From: Acidimicrobiales bacterium
Lineage (GTDB): Bacteria; Actinomycetota; Acidimicrobiia; Acidimicrobiales; Iamiaceae
Length of the DNA: 51,915 bases
Assembly: GCA_025463985.1 (NCBI GenBank)
Contig: JAODBM010000168.1
Coordinates: 1-51,915, forward strand
Reading direction: 5' to 3'
This document shows positions 1 to 9,666 of this stretch, piece after piece. Under the pieces are notes generated by a model. That model saw only the letters and a program-made list of their open reading frames with translations, did not search any database and was not told the DNA's origin. The first letter of the stretch is position 1; every line of letters starts with the position of its first letter. Position numbers and translations under genes: made by a program.

Positions 1-2
1 CC

Positions 3-1766
3 GCGCCGGCCGCGAACGGCTCGCCCATCACCGGGTACGACGTGACGCCGTGGGTGGGCGCCGTGGCCGGCGTCCCCCAGCACTTCGCGGACACCGCGGC
101 AGGGACCGCGCAGGTCGTTAGCGCGCTGACGAACGGCACGACCTACAGGTTCTCGGTCACGGCGACCAACGCCCTCGGAACGAGCAGCGCGTCGGCGTCA
201 TCGAACCCCGTCACGGTGGGCACCCCGAGCGCCCCCGCAGCGCCCAAGGTCGCGCTCGGCAGCGGCCAGGCCATGGTGAGCTGGGTTGCGCCGCTGGCCA
301 ACGGGTCCGCCATCACCGGCTATGTCGTCACCCCCTGGAACGCGGGCAGCGCACAACCGGCGGTCACGGTCGGCGCCGCCGCCACGACCGCGGTCGTGAC
401 CCTGAGCGCGGGCTCGACGACGTTCACCGTGGCCGGCGTGAACGCCAACGGCACTGGCGCGCCGTCCGCGGCCAGCGTCCCGGTCACGTCGGGCGCACCC
501 GCGGCGCCTGCCGCACCCACGGCCACCGCGCCCGGCAGCGGGCAGGTCACGCTCACCTGGGCCGCGCCCGCCACCAACGGGTCGGCGATCACCGGCTACG
601 TGGTCACGCCCTACGTGGGCACCACCGCGCAAGCGCCGTTCACGTTCGGCGCCAGCCCCCTGACCCGGACCGTCACCGGGCTCGGCACCGGCGCGACGTA
701 CACGTTCACCGTGGCCGCCGTGAACGCGGCCGGAACCGGCCCGGAGTCGCCGGTGTCCAACGCGGCCACCACGCCGCACTGGTTCTGCCTGCCGTCCGCG
801 CCCACGACCGCGGCGGACCTTCGCACCGCGCTCAACCATCACGACGCCCGCTGGCAGGGCGGCGACGGCGGCACCGCGGTGGCGCTGCCGGACGGCCGCA
901 CGCTGTGGCTCTTCGGCGACACGATGTTCGGCACCGTCCAACCCGACGGCTCGCTGACGACCGGGTGGGGCATGGTCCACGGCTCGATCCTGATCGAGTC
1001 GGGCGCCTGTTTCGACCCGTTCTACAGCTCGACCACGACCCGCATCGTCCCGCTGGTGCCCAACGCGGCCGACGGCAGCTACTACTGGCCCGGCGACGGC
1101 TGGGTGTCGGCCGACGGCACCACGCTCAACGTGATGGTCAGCCACGTCCAACCGGGCGTGACCAGCGGTACCGCACCGGCCGAGCCACACGGCATCGCCG
1201 TGTTCCGGCTGTCGGACCTGTCGCTCGTGCGGGTCGACGACATCCCGTCACCGCCGCCGCCGGCGACCACCGTGGGCTGGCGGGCCATGGCCTACCGCGA
1301 CCCCGGCGATCACTACGTCTACCTGTACGACGTCGAGGGCTTCAACCACTACGTCGTGCGCTTCCCCGACTCGACCAGCAACTTCACCACGGCCGACGAC
1401 TGGGAGTACTGGACGGGCAGCGCGTGGTCGCTCGTGCCGGCCGACACCCGGGCGATGACCGTCACGCCGGGCACGTTCGTCGCGCTGTCGCCGGTGAAGA
1501 CCGCCTCGGGCTATCAGGCCGTGGCGATCGGCGTGGGCGCGGACGCCGGCTCGATCGTCGGCTGGAAGGCCGCCTCCCCCACCGCGGCCTGGTCGAAGCT
1601 CACCAAGATCGCCGACAGCCCGACCGCCGGCGGGCAGAGCGCGGTCTACGGCGCCCACGCCTTCGTGCTCCCAGGCATCGAGCCGGTCGTCGTGTGGTCC
1701 CGGTCGCCGGTCGCCTCGCTCAGCACGGTCGGCGCTGGCCTCGGCGTCGCCCCCCTTCCCGCCTGA
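3..1766 (+). CDS. Secreted modular protein, fibronectin type III repeats plus DUF4185-like domain (5' partial)
   Basis: The frame is already open at the window edge, so the N-terminus and any signal peptide are missing. The visible part begins with three consecutive FnIII-type modules of about 90 residues (each carrying an NGSxITGYxVTP strand and a YxFxVxAxNxxGT strand). A C-terminal domain of about 320 residues follows, starting near nt 780. It carries a DARWQGGDGGTAVALPDGRT segment and a WLFGDTMFG segment that resemble DUF4185 beta-propeller, glycosidase-like proteins. FnIII linkers before a catalytic or sugar-binding domain are typical of secreted actinobacterial polysaccharide-active proteins, so an extracellular role is inferred. 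The substrate is unknown and no catalytic residue can be assigned. The next gene is also exported and starts 213 bp downstream. Confidence 0.8.
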   Translation, partial: APAANGSPITGYDVTPWVGAVAGVPQHFADTAAGTAQVVSALTNGTTYRFSVTATNALGTSSASASSNPVTVGTPSAPAAPKVALGSGQAMVSWVAPLANGSAITGYVVTPWNAGSAQPAVTVGAAATTAVVTLSAGSTTFTVAGVNANGTGAPSAASVPVTSGAPAAPAAPTATAPGSGQVTLTWAAPATNGSAITGYVVTPYVGTTAQAPFTFGASPLTRTVTGLGTGATYTFTVAAVNAAGTGPESPVSNAATTPHWFCLPSAPTTAADLRTALNHHDARWQGGDGGTAVALPDGRTLWLFGDTMFGTVQPDGSLTTGWGMVHGSILIESGACFDPFYSSTTTRIVPLVPNAADGSYYWPGDGWVSADGTTLNVMVSHVQPGVTSGTAPAEPHGIAVFRLSDLSLVRVDDIPSPPPPATTVGWRAMAYRDPGDHYVYLYDVEGFNHYVVRFPDSTSNFTTADDWEYWTGSAWSLVPADTRAMTVTPGTFVALSPVKTASGYQAVAIGVGADAGSIVGWKAASPTAAWSKLTKIADSPTAGGQSAVYGAHAFVLPGIEPVVVWSRSPVASLSTVGAGLGVAPLPA

Positions 1767-1979
1767 CGGGCGCCTGACCGGCACCTGACCGCACCGTCAG
1801 CGTCACGATCCGCGGCATTCCGAGGACCGTCGCGCCACCCGCCCAGCGAGGGCGTGGCCACGAGCGCTCGGCGCTACGGATTGCGGTACCTTCTCAGCTG
1901 GGACCGGGCGGGCGGGCCGTCCGGACGGTGCTCAGCGGAGCGGGTAGCTCGGTCGGAGCACACGTGGGGTGGTGGGCTC

Positions 1980-4900
1980 ATGGGTCGTCGTCTGCTGCAG
2001 CGCATGGCTGTGGGCCTGAGCGTGACCCTCTGCGCCACCGTCCTCGCGCTCAGCGCGGCGGGACCGGCCGACGCCGCGACCTCCGTGACGGCGCTGTCGA
2101 TCGTCGTCGCCACCCGGACGGCCGGAGCGCCCGCGGCGATCTACCACGTGACCTTCACGACGCACTCGGCGCTGGTCGCGGGGTCCGGGACGATCAGCCT
2201 GACCGCGCCCGCCGGCACGGTCTTCCCGTCCGCGCCGAGCGCGTACATGGTGGCCACCGGCACCTCGGGGGGCGCGGTCACCGTGGCGCCGAGCGTCGGC
2301 TCGGGCGGCGCTGCGGTCACCGTCACCGTGCCCGTGGCGGTCACGGCGGCGGACACGGTCGGCCTCGCGATCGAGGGCGTGACGAACACGAGCGCAGTCG
2401 GCCTGCAATCGGTCACGGCCAAGACGAGCGCGGACACCGCCCCGGTCTCGACGACCTTCACCACGGTCGCGCCCGGACCAGCTCAGGCGGCCCGGGTCGT
2501 CGTGAGCCCCCAGACAGCCGGCGCGACCGATGTGGCGTTGGCGATCGCGCTGACCGGTTCCGCGACGGGACAGCTCGGCGCCCGCTCGACGATCACCCTC
2601 GGCGGTCCGGCCGGCACGGTCTTCCCCGCGTCGGGCTACGCGGTCTCGTATCCCGACGGCGAGGGCTTCTCGACGGTGACCCCCGCGGCGGCCGTCTCGA
2701 ACGGGGGCGCCACGGTCACGCTCTCGGGCGTGCTCGCCGCGCGCGCCCAGACCACCAGCGAGCGGGTGGTGGTGACCGGTGTTCACGCCCCGGCGACCGC
2801 CGGGCCGATGCACGTCGATGTGGCGACGAGCAGCGACCCCGTTGCGATCGCGGCGCCGTTCGCCGTGGTGGCCGCACCGGTCAGCCCGCAGGGCCTCACC
2901 ATGAGCTCGTCGACCCCGACGCCGAGCGCCACCGGCGTGACCTTCTCGATCGACCTGACCGCCAGCGGATCCGGCGGCCTCGTCGGCACCTACCAGGGCT
3001 CAGCCGTCAAGCCCGGCCTCTCGAAGGTGACGCTGCAGGCGCCAGCCGGGACCACGTTCCCCACGTCCGCCTGCAGCTACGTCCTCCAGGACCTCACGAC
3101 GCCCAACAGCAGCGTCGTCTCCGGCTGCGGCACGAGCAACGGGGGCGTGAGCACCAGCGCGGCCGGCGTCCAGCTCGTGCCGCCGTTCGACGTCGCGCCC
3201 GGTGACCACGTGCGGCTCACGATCCAGGGCGGGACGAACCCGCCCTCGAAGGGCAGCGGCCAGCTCGCCGTCTCCGACACCTCGGACTCGGTCCCGGCGC
3301 ACGTGGCGTTCCCGCTCACCGTCGGTTCCGGCACGCCGCAGGACGTCGCGGTCGCCCCGCGCTCGACCGCCGCCGGCGTGGCGCCGGTGCGCTATGCCGT
3401 CCGCTTCACCGCGTCGGCCACGGGTGGGCTGGCTGCCGGGTCGACCATCACGATCGCCGGCCCCGCCGTCGCCGGCTTCCCGACGCTCGCCGCCGCCTAC
3501 CAGGTGAGCAACCTCACCACCGGGGGCGGGACGCACTGCTCGGGAGCCTGCACCGGCAACGTGGTCACCGGCAGCGGCCCCTCGGTCACCCTCGTCAGCC
3601 CGATCACGATCAGCGCCGGCGACCAGGTTCAGGTCGACGTCTTTCCTGTCACCAACCAGCCCACCCCCGGACTCCAGCAGCTGACGGTGGCGACCGCGGC
3701 GGACACCACGCCGGCCGCCGCCAGCTTCACGCTCGTCACGCCGGCGGCGCTCTCGGGACCGACCGTCGAGCTGTCGTCGGCGACGCCCGCGGGCACGGCC
3801 ACCTACACGCTGGACGCGGCGACCTCCGCGTCCGGCGGCCTCTCGGGCTACGGCTCGGCCCCGGGCTCCGCCGCCTCGACGGTCACGATCGCCGCACCCT
3901 CCGGCACGACCTTCCCGAGCGACGGTTGCCGTTACGCCGTCACCGACGTCACCACGTCCAACTCCGCGAGCGCCTGCGGTGCGCCGATCGCGCTCGCCAA
4001 CGGCGGGGCGACGGCCGCGGTCCCCGTTCCCATCGACGTGCCCTCCGGCCATCAGCTGCGCGTGACGATCGCGGGGGCGACCAACCCGGGGGCCGTCGGC
4101 GTGCAGGCGGTGACGGTGAGGACGTCCAGCGACCCCGGCCTGGTCACTGCGCCGTACGTCGACGTGGTCCGCGGCACCGTCCGCGACCAGGCGGCGAAGC
4201 CGCTGGCGGGCGCGATCGTGCAGGCCTGCCGCGCCAGCTCCGGGTGCGTCGTGAGCCAGGCCACCCTGTCCGATGGGGCGTACGCGGTCGTCCTCGGCCG
4301 GGACGGCGCGGGCGACTGGACCCTCACGGGCGCCGCGCGTCCGCTGGGCTCGTTCTCGTCGTTCCAGCCCGTGATCCGGATGGTGACCGTCGGGACCGCG
4401 CCGACCCTCACCGGCGTCGACTTCGTCCTGCAGGCCGAGGCGCCCGTGCCCCCTGAGGTCACGCTCGGCGGCACGCACGGGACCGTGCCGGTCCTGTACT
4501 GGGGCAGCGGGTACCCGCTGACGATCGCCAGCTGCCCCAACGGCGTCGCCTTCGTCACGATCACCGGCATCGACCAGCGCAACGGCCACAACGCGTTGAT
4601 GGTGCAGCGGCTGCCCGAGAAGCCGACCGGCAGCGGGACGTATGCCGGCACGATCGGGCCGTTCGAACCGCTGCACGGCGACGTCAGCGTCGACTACCGG
4701 GTCGATTGCCAGCCGGGCAGCGCGGTGACGCCGTCCACCGGCCCGGCGCGCGGCGGTGGCCAGGTTCGGTTGACGGGCAAGGGCTTCCTCGGCGCGACCT
4801 CGGTCATGTTCGGGACGGCAGCCGCCAGCGCGTACACGGTGGTGTCCGACGACGAGATCGTGGCCACCCCGCCCGCCGGTTCGGGCACGGTCATGGTGCA

Positions 4901-7184
4901 GGTCACCGATCCGCACGGGACCACCCCGGCCATGCCCTCAGCCAAGTACACCTACGTGCGGGTCGACGGCGTGAGTCCGGCCGCGGCCACGCCGGGCACC
5001 GGCGTCACGATCTCGGGCCACGGCCTGGCCACCGCCGCCGCGCTCTACTTCGGCGGTGCCGTGGCGTCGACGTGGACCGTCGTCTCCGACACGACGATCA
5101 CCGCCACGGTCCCCGCCGACGCGGATCTGTCCGACATCGCGGTCATCACCGAGGACGGCGGCGTCAGCAGCGGTCCCCTCTCGACAAGCGCCCCCACGCC
5201 CGCCCCGGCCGCGCCGGCCGCTGGAGCACCACGATCGACGCGCCTCGGCCCTGAGACGTTCTTCAGCGACGCCACGGACCGCTGGCTCAAGACCGGCGAC
5301 CTCGCCGCGTCGATCGCGGATCGCGCGCTCACCAACTGCTCGGCCAACAAGGGCAACGTCGAGAAGGCCGTCGGCGATGCGATCCGTCAGGCGATCGACG
5401 AGCAGATCAACAAGCTGCGCGACGACCCCAATGCTGCCGTCGCGCTCTTCACCGCGCCGTTCATCGACACGGTGGTCGGGTTCGCCGTGGCCGCGGTCGC
5501 GCTCTACGCCGGCGCCCCGGTCGGTGCCCTGCTCGGGATCATCGCGCTCATCCTCGCGTTGCCCTCGATCCTGCAGACCCTCGAGAAGCTCTTCAAGAAC
5601 CCGCATGCCCAGAAGTGCTTCGACAACGTGGTCAAGAACTTCTTCCCCAAGCCGCCGAAGTCGAAGGGCAAGAAGCCGAAGGGCCACTTCAACGTCAAGA
5701 TCGACCCGTCCGGCACCATCGTCGACACCAACGGCAACCCGGTGAGCGGAGCGACGGTCACGATCTTCCGCTCCGACACGCCGACCGGGCCGCTCACGCC
5801 GGTGCCGGCCGAGAGCGTGCTCCTCGAACCGGCGGTGAACCCCGAGACCACCGTGGGCGACGGCATCTTCCACTGGGACGTCTACGCGGGCTACTACCAG
5901 GTCCGGGCCGAGAAGGCGGGCTGCACCGTGCCCGGCCATCCGAACCAGACCGTCGCGACCACCGCCGTCCTGCCGGTCCCGCCGCCGCAGGTCGGGCTGG
6001 TCCTCACGCTCGCCTGCCCCGGCTCGCCGCCGGCACCGAAGCCGACGGTGACCTCGGTCGAGCGGCCGTTCGGCCGGCCCGGTGGCGGCGACACGATCTC
6101 GGTCGCCGGCTCGGGCTTCACCCGCGCCGCCACCGTGCATGTGGGATCAACCAGTGCCACCGCAACCTTCGTCTCGACGACGTTGCTCCGCGTCATCACC
6201 CCGGCCGGCACCGGGCAGGCCCCGGTGACCGTCAGCACGGCCGGCGGCACGAGCACTCCGAGCGCGGCGGCGCTGTTCTCGTACATCGCGTTGCCGGCGG
6301 TCACGTCGATCTCCCCGACGAGCGGGCCCGCCGCGGGCGGCACCGTCGTGCACATCACCGGCTCCGGCTTCACGCCCACCTCGCTCGTGGCCTTCGGGGC
6401 CCGTCCCGCCGCCGCGCAGACCTACGTCTCGGCGACGAAGGTCGACGCGGTCGCGCCGGCGGGCGCCGGCCTGCTCGACGTCACCGTGAGCAACCGGGTC
6501 GGCAACAGCCCGCCGGTTCCCGCCGATCGGTTCTCCAGCCGCAGCACCACCGAGCACGAGGCGCTGGTCATCGCGGCATACCACGACTTCCTCGGCCGCG
6601 CCCCCACGACGACCGAGCTGACGACGAGGGTCGCGGAGCTGGACACCGGACACCTCACCCAGCACGGCCTCATGACCACCCTGGCCACGTCGGCCGCCTG
6701 GGTCGCGGCCATCGTGAACCAGCTGTACCTCGACACGCTGGGCCGGGTCGGCGATGCCGGCGGCGTGGCCCACTGGTCGAAGCTCATCGCCGACGGCACG
6801 CTCACCGTGGCGCAGGTCGCCGCCAACTTCTACGCGAGCCCCGAGTACTACAACGGCATCGGCGGCGGGACGGCCAGCTCGTGGATCAGCGACCTCTACG
6901 TCAAGATCCTGCACCGGGCCGCTGACGCCGGCGGGCTCGCATACTGGGCCGGCCAGATCGCGTCGACCGGCCGCGTCTCGGTGGCCTACCGCTTCTTCCA
7001 GTCCAGCGAGTCGGCCCACACCCGCGTGGCCGGCCTCTACGCCACGCTGCTGGGCCGGGGACCCGACCCCAGCGGCTGGGACTACTGGGCCGGCCAGGTC
7101 GTGACCTCAGGCGACATCGCGCTCGCGGTGAACCTCGCCTCCAGCGCCGAGTACGCCAACCGCGCCCAGCTCCGCTACCCGTAG
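1980..7184 (+). CDS. Large exported multi-domain protein with IPT/TIG and DUF4214 repeats
   Basis: About 1734 residues. The ATG at 1980 is chosen because it is followed by a clear Sec signal peptide (MGRRLLQR basic start, hydrophobic core, cut near ADA-AT); the open frame extends further upstream but without signal-like sequence. In order: about five beta-rich repeats with APAGTxFPS motifs (residues ~35-725), a carboxypeptidase-regulatory/CnaB-like domain (~730-790), two IPT/TIG domains (~913-1070), a hydrophobic stretch (~1157-1203) followed by a Lys/Pro-rich basic patch, a second CnaB-like domain (~1240-1317), two more IPT/TIG domains (~1357-1520) and a C-terminal DUF4214 region (~1527-1734) with repeated LGR.xDxxGxxxW units. 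DUF4214 occurs in surface and S-layer-like proteins, so a cell-surface structural or adhesive role is inferred; no enzymatic residues are visible. Confidence 0.85.
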   Translation: MGRRLLQRMAVGLSVTLCATVLALSAAGPADAATSVTALSIVVATRTAGAPAAIYHVTFTTHSALVAGSGTISLTAPAGTVFPSAPSAYMVATGTSGGAVTVAPSVGSGGAAVTVTVPVAVTAADTVGLAIEGVTNTSAVGLQSVTAKTSADTAPVSTTFTTVAPGPAQAARVVVSPQTAGATDVALAIALTGSATGQLGARSTITLGGPAGTVFPASGYAVSYPDGEGFSTVTPAAAVSNGGATVTLSGVLAARAQTTSERVVVTGVHAPATAGPMHVDVATSSDPVAIAAPFAVVAAPVSPQGLTMSSSTPTPSATGVTFSIDLTASGSGGLVGTYQGSAVKPGLSKVTLQAPAGTTFPTSACSYVLQDLTTPNSSVVSGCGTSNGGVSTSAAGVQLVPPFDVAPGDHVRLTIQGGTNPPSKGSGQLAVSDTSDSVPAHVAFPLTVGSGTPQDVAVAPRSTAAGVAPVRYAVRFTASATGGLAAGSTITIAGPAVAGFPTLAAAYQVSNLTTGGGTHCSGACTGNVVTGSGPSVTLVSPITISAGDQVQVDVFPVTNQPTPGLQQLTVATAADTTPAAASFTLVTPAALSGPTVELSSATPAGTATYTLDAATSASGGLSGYGSAPGSAASTVTIAAPSGTTFPSDGCRYAVTDVTTSNSASACGAPIALANGGATAAVPVPIDVPSGHQLRVTIAGATNPGAVGVQAVTVRTSSDPGLVTAPYVDVVRGTVRDQAAKPLAGAIVQACRASSGCVVSQATLSDGAYAVVLGRDGAGDWTLTGAARPLGSFSSFQPVIRMVTVGTAPTLTGVDFVLQAEAPVPPEVTLGGTHGTVPVLYWGSGYPLTIASCPNGVAFVTITGIDQRNGHNALMVQRLPEKPTGSGTYAGTIGPFEPLHGDVSVDYRVDCQPGSAVTPSTGPARGGGQVRLTGKGFLGATSVMFGTAAASAYTVVSDDEIVATPPAGSGTVMVQVTDPHGTTPAMPSAKYTYVRVDGVSPAAATPGTGVTISGHGLATAAALYFGGAVASTWTVVSDTTITATVPADADLSDIAVITEDGGVSSGPLSTSAPTPAPAAPAAGAPRSTRLGPETFFSDATDRWLKTGDLAASIADRALTNCSANKGNVEKAVGDAIRQAIDEQINKLRDDPNAAVALFTAPFIDTVVGFAVAAVALYAGAPVGALLGIIALILALPSILQTLEKLFKNPHAQKCFDNVVKNFFPKPPKSKGKKPKGHFNVKIDPSGTIVDTNGNPVSGATVTIFRSDTPTGPLTPVPAESVLLEPAVNPETTVGDGIFHWDVYAGYYQVRAEKAGCTVPGHPNQTVATTAVLPVPPPQVGLVLTLACPGSPPAPKPTVTSVERPFGRPGGGDTISVAGSGFTRAATVHVGSTSATATFVSTTLLRVITPAGTGQAPVTVSTAGGTSTPSAAALFSYIALPAVTSISPTSGPAAGGTVVHITGSGFTPTSLVAFGARPAAAQTYVSATKVDAVAPAGAGLLDVTVSNRVGNSPPVPADRFSSRSTTEHEALVIAAYHDFLGRAPTTTELTTRVAELDTGHLTQHGLMTTLATSAAWVAAIVNQLYLDTLGRVGDAGGVAHWSKLIADGTLTVAQVAANFYASPEYYNGIGGGTASSWISDLYVKILHRAADAGGLAYWAGQIASTGRVSVAYRFFQSSESAHTRVAGLYATLLGRGPDPSGWDYWAGQVVTSGDIALAVNLASSAEYANRAQLRYP

Positions 7185-7269
7185 CGCGCGGGGTCTCCAG
7201 CTACCCCGGCCGCGGCGCCACTCCGTCGCTCACGGCGCCCGATCCCGACCCACGATCGACGCCGTCATA

Positions 7270-8517
7270 TCAGCGCATGCGATACGAGACGGGGAGATGC
7301 TTCAGGCCGCCGACGAAGACCGTTGCCGATCTCGACGGCTCACCCGCGAGCTCCAGGTCATCGACGCGCTTGAGGAGCTCTTCGAAGAAGACGCGCAGCT
7401 CGAGGCGCGCGAGGTGCGCGCCGAGACAGAAGTGGACCCCGTAGCCGAAGGCGACCTGCTTGTTGTCGTGTCGCCCGACGTCGAACCGGAACGGATCATC
7501 GAACACGGTCTCGTCGCGGTTCGCGGACAGGTACGCGAGGTACACCGAGTCGCCGGCCGGAATCGTCACGTCGGCGATGGTGCGGTCCTCGGTGGTGGTG
7601 CGCATGAACTCCTTCACCGGGGTCACCCACCGGATCATCTCCTCGACGGCGTGCGCGCCGAGCGACGGGTCATCGCGCAGGCGTGCGAGCTGGTCGGGAT
7701 GGCGCAGCAGCGCCTCCAGTCCTCCGGCGATCGACGAGCTCGTGGTGTCGTGCCCCGCAGTGGCAATGATCACGTAGTACGACGCAGTGTCGAAGTCATT
7801 CAGCGGTTCGCCGCCGATGGTGGCGTTGGCGATCACCGAGGAGAGATCGTCGGTCGGGTTCGCCCGGCGGTCGGCGGTGAGCGCCACGAAGTACTGGAAG
7901 AAGTCGAGCATGACCGCCATCTGCTCCTGCGGGTCGCGGGAGCGGCTGAGCTCGTCGTCGTCGCCGCCGAACGCCTCTTTGGTGAGCTGCAGGATGCGGG
8001 GGAAGTCCTCTTCGCGCAGGCCGAGGATCGACAGGATGACGTGCAGCGGGAAGCCGACCGCCACCTCCTGCACGAAGTCGCACGAGCCGCCGAGGTCGGC
8101 CATGTGATCGATGTAGCGGATCGCGTGCTCGCGTATGCGGTCCTCCAGCGAGCGGATGCGGCCGGGGAGGAACCAGCTCGACGTGACGCCGCGGAACGCC
8201 TTGTGATCGGGGTCGTCCATGTGGATGAGCGTGCGCAACATCTGGCCGTCGCCGTTGGCTGCCACTCTCTCCTCGATCTCGGCGGGGACGAGCAGCGGAC
8301 GTGGCGCGTTGAGAAAGTGCTCGTTGTCGCGCTCGACCTCCAGGACGTCGGCGTGGCGAGTGATCGCCCAGAAGGGCCGGAAGCGGTCCGACACCACCCG
8401 CGCCACCGGGTGCTCGCGTCGCAGCACCCGGCATGCGTCATGGAACCGTTCCTCGTCCGCATACGCGGTGGGGTCCACGAAGACGTTGGTGAGATCGGTC
8501 AGGTCGGTCAGGCTCAC
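7270..8517 (-). CDS. Cytochrome P450
   Basis: 415 residues, the normal size for a soluble bacterial P450. The heme-binding loop FGYGVHFCLGAHLAR places the axial thiolate at Cys364. The I-helix oxygen-activation motif AGHDTTS lies near residue 250 and the K-helix ExxR is EMIR. The GTG start is preceded by a purine-rich ribosome site (AGAGGGGGA). It catalyses NAD(P)H-dependent monooxygenation through a ferredoxin and reductase, neither of which is encoded nearby. It is transcribed divergently from a TetR regulator across 75 bp, so it is probably the regulated target. The substrate cannot be read from the sequence; many soluble actinobacterial P450s of this length act on terpenoids, steroids or fatty acids. 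Confidence 0.95.
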   Translation of the reverse strand: MSLTDLTDLTNVFVDPTAYADEERFHDACRVLRREHPVARVVSDRFRPFWAITRHADVLEVERDNEHFLNAPRPLLVPAEIEERVAANGDGQMLRTLIHMDDPDHKAFRGVTSSWFLPGRIRSLEDRIREHAIRYIDHMADLGGSCDFVQEVAVGFPLHVILSILGLREEDFPRILQLTKEAFGGDDDELSRSRDPQEQMAVMLDFFQYFVALTADRRANPTDDLSSVIANATIGGEPLNDFDTASYYVIIATAGHDTTSSSIAGGLEALLRHPDQLARLRDDPSLGAHAVEEMIRWVTPVKEFMRTTTEDRTIADVTIPAGDSVYLAYLSANRDETVFDDPFRFDVGRHDNKQVAFGYGVHFCLGAHLARLELRVFFEELLKRVDDLELAGEPSRSATVFVGGLKHLPVSYRMR

Positions 8518-8592
8518 GGCGTCCCCCTCTGCACGATCTTCGTATAGTAAGTTATGTTATTGTTCTGCGCAAGAGGCAGAGAGCGACACCAC
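8518..8592. promoter_or_regulatory. Divergent P450/TetR promoter region
   Basis: 75 bp between two divergent starts. It contains an AT-rich island (about 8540-8563) in otherwise very GC-rich DNA, including TATAGT (8543-8548), a good -10 match for the rightward gene, and a GTTATGTTAT direct repeat. This is the only place both promoters and a TetR operator could lie. No convincing long palindrome is present, so the exact operator is not assigned. Confidence 0.5.
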
Positions 8593-9135
8593 ATGCGCCA
8601 AAGCAAGGACGACTACTACCGCACCGCGCTGGAGCTGCTCGCCGAGGGCGGCGTCGACGCGCTCACGATGGCCAACCTGTGCGCGCGCCTCGGCGTCACG
8701 ACCGGCAGCTTCTACGCCCACTTCGGCGGCATCCGAACGTTCCACACCGCCTTCCTCGAGCAATGGGCGGAGGGCCGCGTGTACCAGCTCAAAGAGCAAG
8801 TGGACGCCACACCCGACCCGCTCGATCGCATCGACCTGCTCCGGCGCATCGCTGTCGCCGTCAACCACGAAGCCGAGAGCGCGATCCGGGGCTGGTCCCG
8901 CACCAACCCCGTCGTCGCCGAGTTCCAACGCCGAGTCGACCGCGTGCGCGAGGAGGTTCTCGTGCAGGCGTTCGTCGACATCGGCATCGACAAGAAGGAG
9001 GCACGCGTCCTCGCGCGCATCGGCCTCACGATTCTCGTCGGCACCCAGCAGATCGAGGAGAAGGTCGATCGCAAGCGACTCGACACCCTCTTCACGGAGT
9101 ACCAACGCTGGCTGCGGTTCCGCGTGCAGCCCTGA
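8593..9135 (+). CDS. TetR/AcrR family transcriptional regulator
   Basis: 180 residues from the ATG at 8593; an upstream in-frame start at 8554 would add 13 residues inside the promoter and is less likely. The N-terminal helix-turn-helix is clear: ALTMANLCARLGVTTGSFYA followed by HFGG, the classic TetR recognition-helix signature. The C-terminal part is all-helical, as expected for the ligand and dimer domain. It sits head-to-head with the cytochrome P450 gene, so it probably represses that gene and itself until a substrate-like ligand binds. The ligand is unknown. Confidence 0.92.
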   Translation: MRQSKDDYYRTALELLAEGGVDALTMANLCARLGVTTGSFYAHFGGIRTFHTAFLEQWAEGRVYQLKEQVDATPDPLDRIDLLRRIAVAVNHEAESAIRGWSRTNPVVAEFQRRVDRVREEVLVQAFVDIGIDKKEARVLARIGLTILVGTQQIEEKVDRKRLDTLFTEYQRWLRFRVQP

Positions 9136-9199
9136 CGCAGTATCTCCGCTGCGCCAGCTCGATCGAATCGATGAAGCGAGGTCGGATGTGACATCCGAG

Positions 9200-9313
9200 A
9201 TGGGAATCCGCATCCCTGCGGAGCATTCGATCCAGCTCGAGGAGCTGGACAGAACGCTCGCGGTCCACCTCGACTATGGGATCCGAGATATCACAGCGTG
9301 GTTGGCGCCTTGA
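9200..9313 (+). pseudogene. Short ORF or fragment in a lower-GC patch
   Basis: A 37-codon frame starting with ATG at 9200 and rich in acidic and hydrophobic residues (IQLEELDRTLAVHLDYGI). It ends 16 nt after the GTG of the next frame. Its composition is protein-like rather than the Arg/Pro-rich type seen in shadow frames here. It could be a tiny upstream gene or the first part of a gene split by a frameshift from the ORF at 9298. No homology recognised. Confidence 0.25.
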
Positions 9314-9666
9314 ACACTTGGGCCGCCCTGGCAGAAGATTGCGACAACTATCTGGGTTCGATTGACCAATACCTGAATGATCTGGGAGTACGTGACCTCC
9401 TTCTCGACGCGCTGACGGCGGCGAAGACACCACTGTTCGACTGGTTGCTCCTCACCGTGGAACAAGCAGATGACATCTTCTGTCGCAAGACCCAGCTTGA
9501 TGGGGAAGGCCTGATGTGGGGTGGATTCAGGGACAAGCCGTGTCATTGGTGGCATCGACGGCTCCCGCCGGACGAGGACCTGCAACGGGAGATCCGGCTG
9601 CTCTCCATCGAGATGCACGCGGTTCAGCGTGAAAGACGACGTGAGGTGCCCCCTGCGCCCCTGTAA
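9298..9666 (+). CDS. Hypothetical protein, low-GC outlier
   Basis: 122 codons from a GTG. The predicted protein looks genuine: acidic and amphipathic, with segments such as CDNYLGSIDQYLNDLGVRDL and a Trp/His cluster (CHWWHRR). It uses many A/T-ending codons (GAT, CAA, TAT, CTT), unlike the surrounding genes. Its 3' end overlaps the 3' end of the convergent monooxygenase gene by 43 bp. There is no clear ribosome site, and the preceding 37-codon frame overlaps its start, so it may be the larger part of a frameshifted gene. Lower GC suggests horizontal acquisition. Function unknown. Confidence 0.4.
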   Translation: MVGALNTWAALAEDCDNYLGSIDQYLNDLGVRDLLLDALTAAKTPLFDWLLLTVEQADDIFCRKTQLDGEGLMWGGFRDKPCHWWHRRLPPDEDLQREIRLLSIEMHAVQRERRREVPPAPL

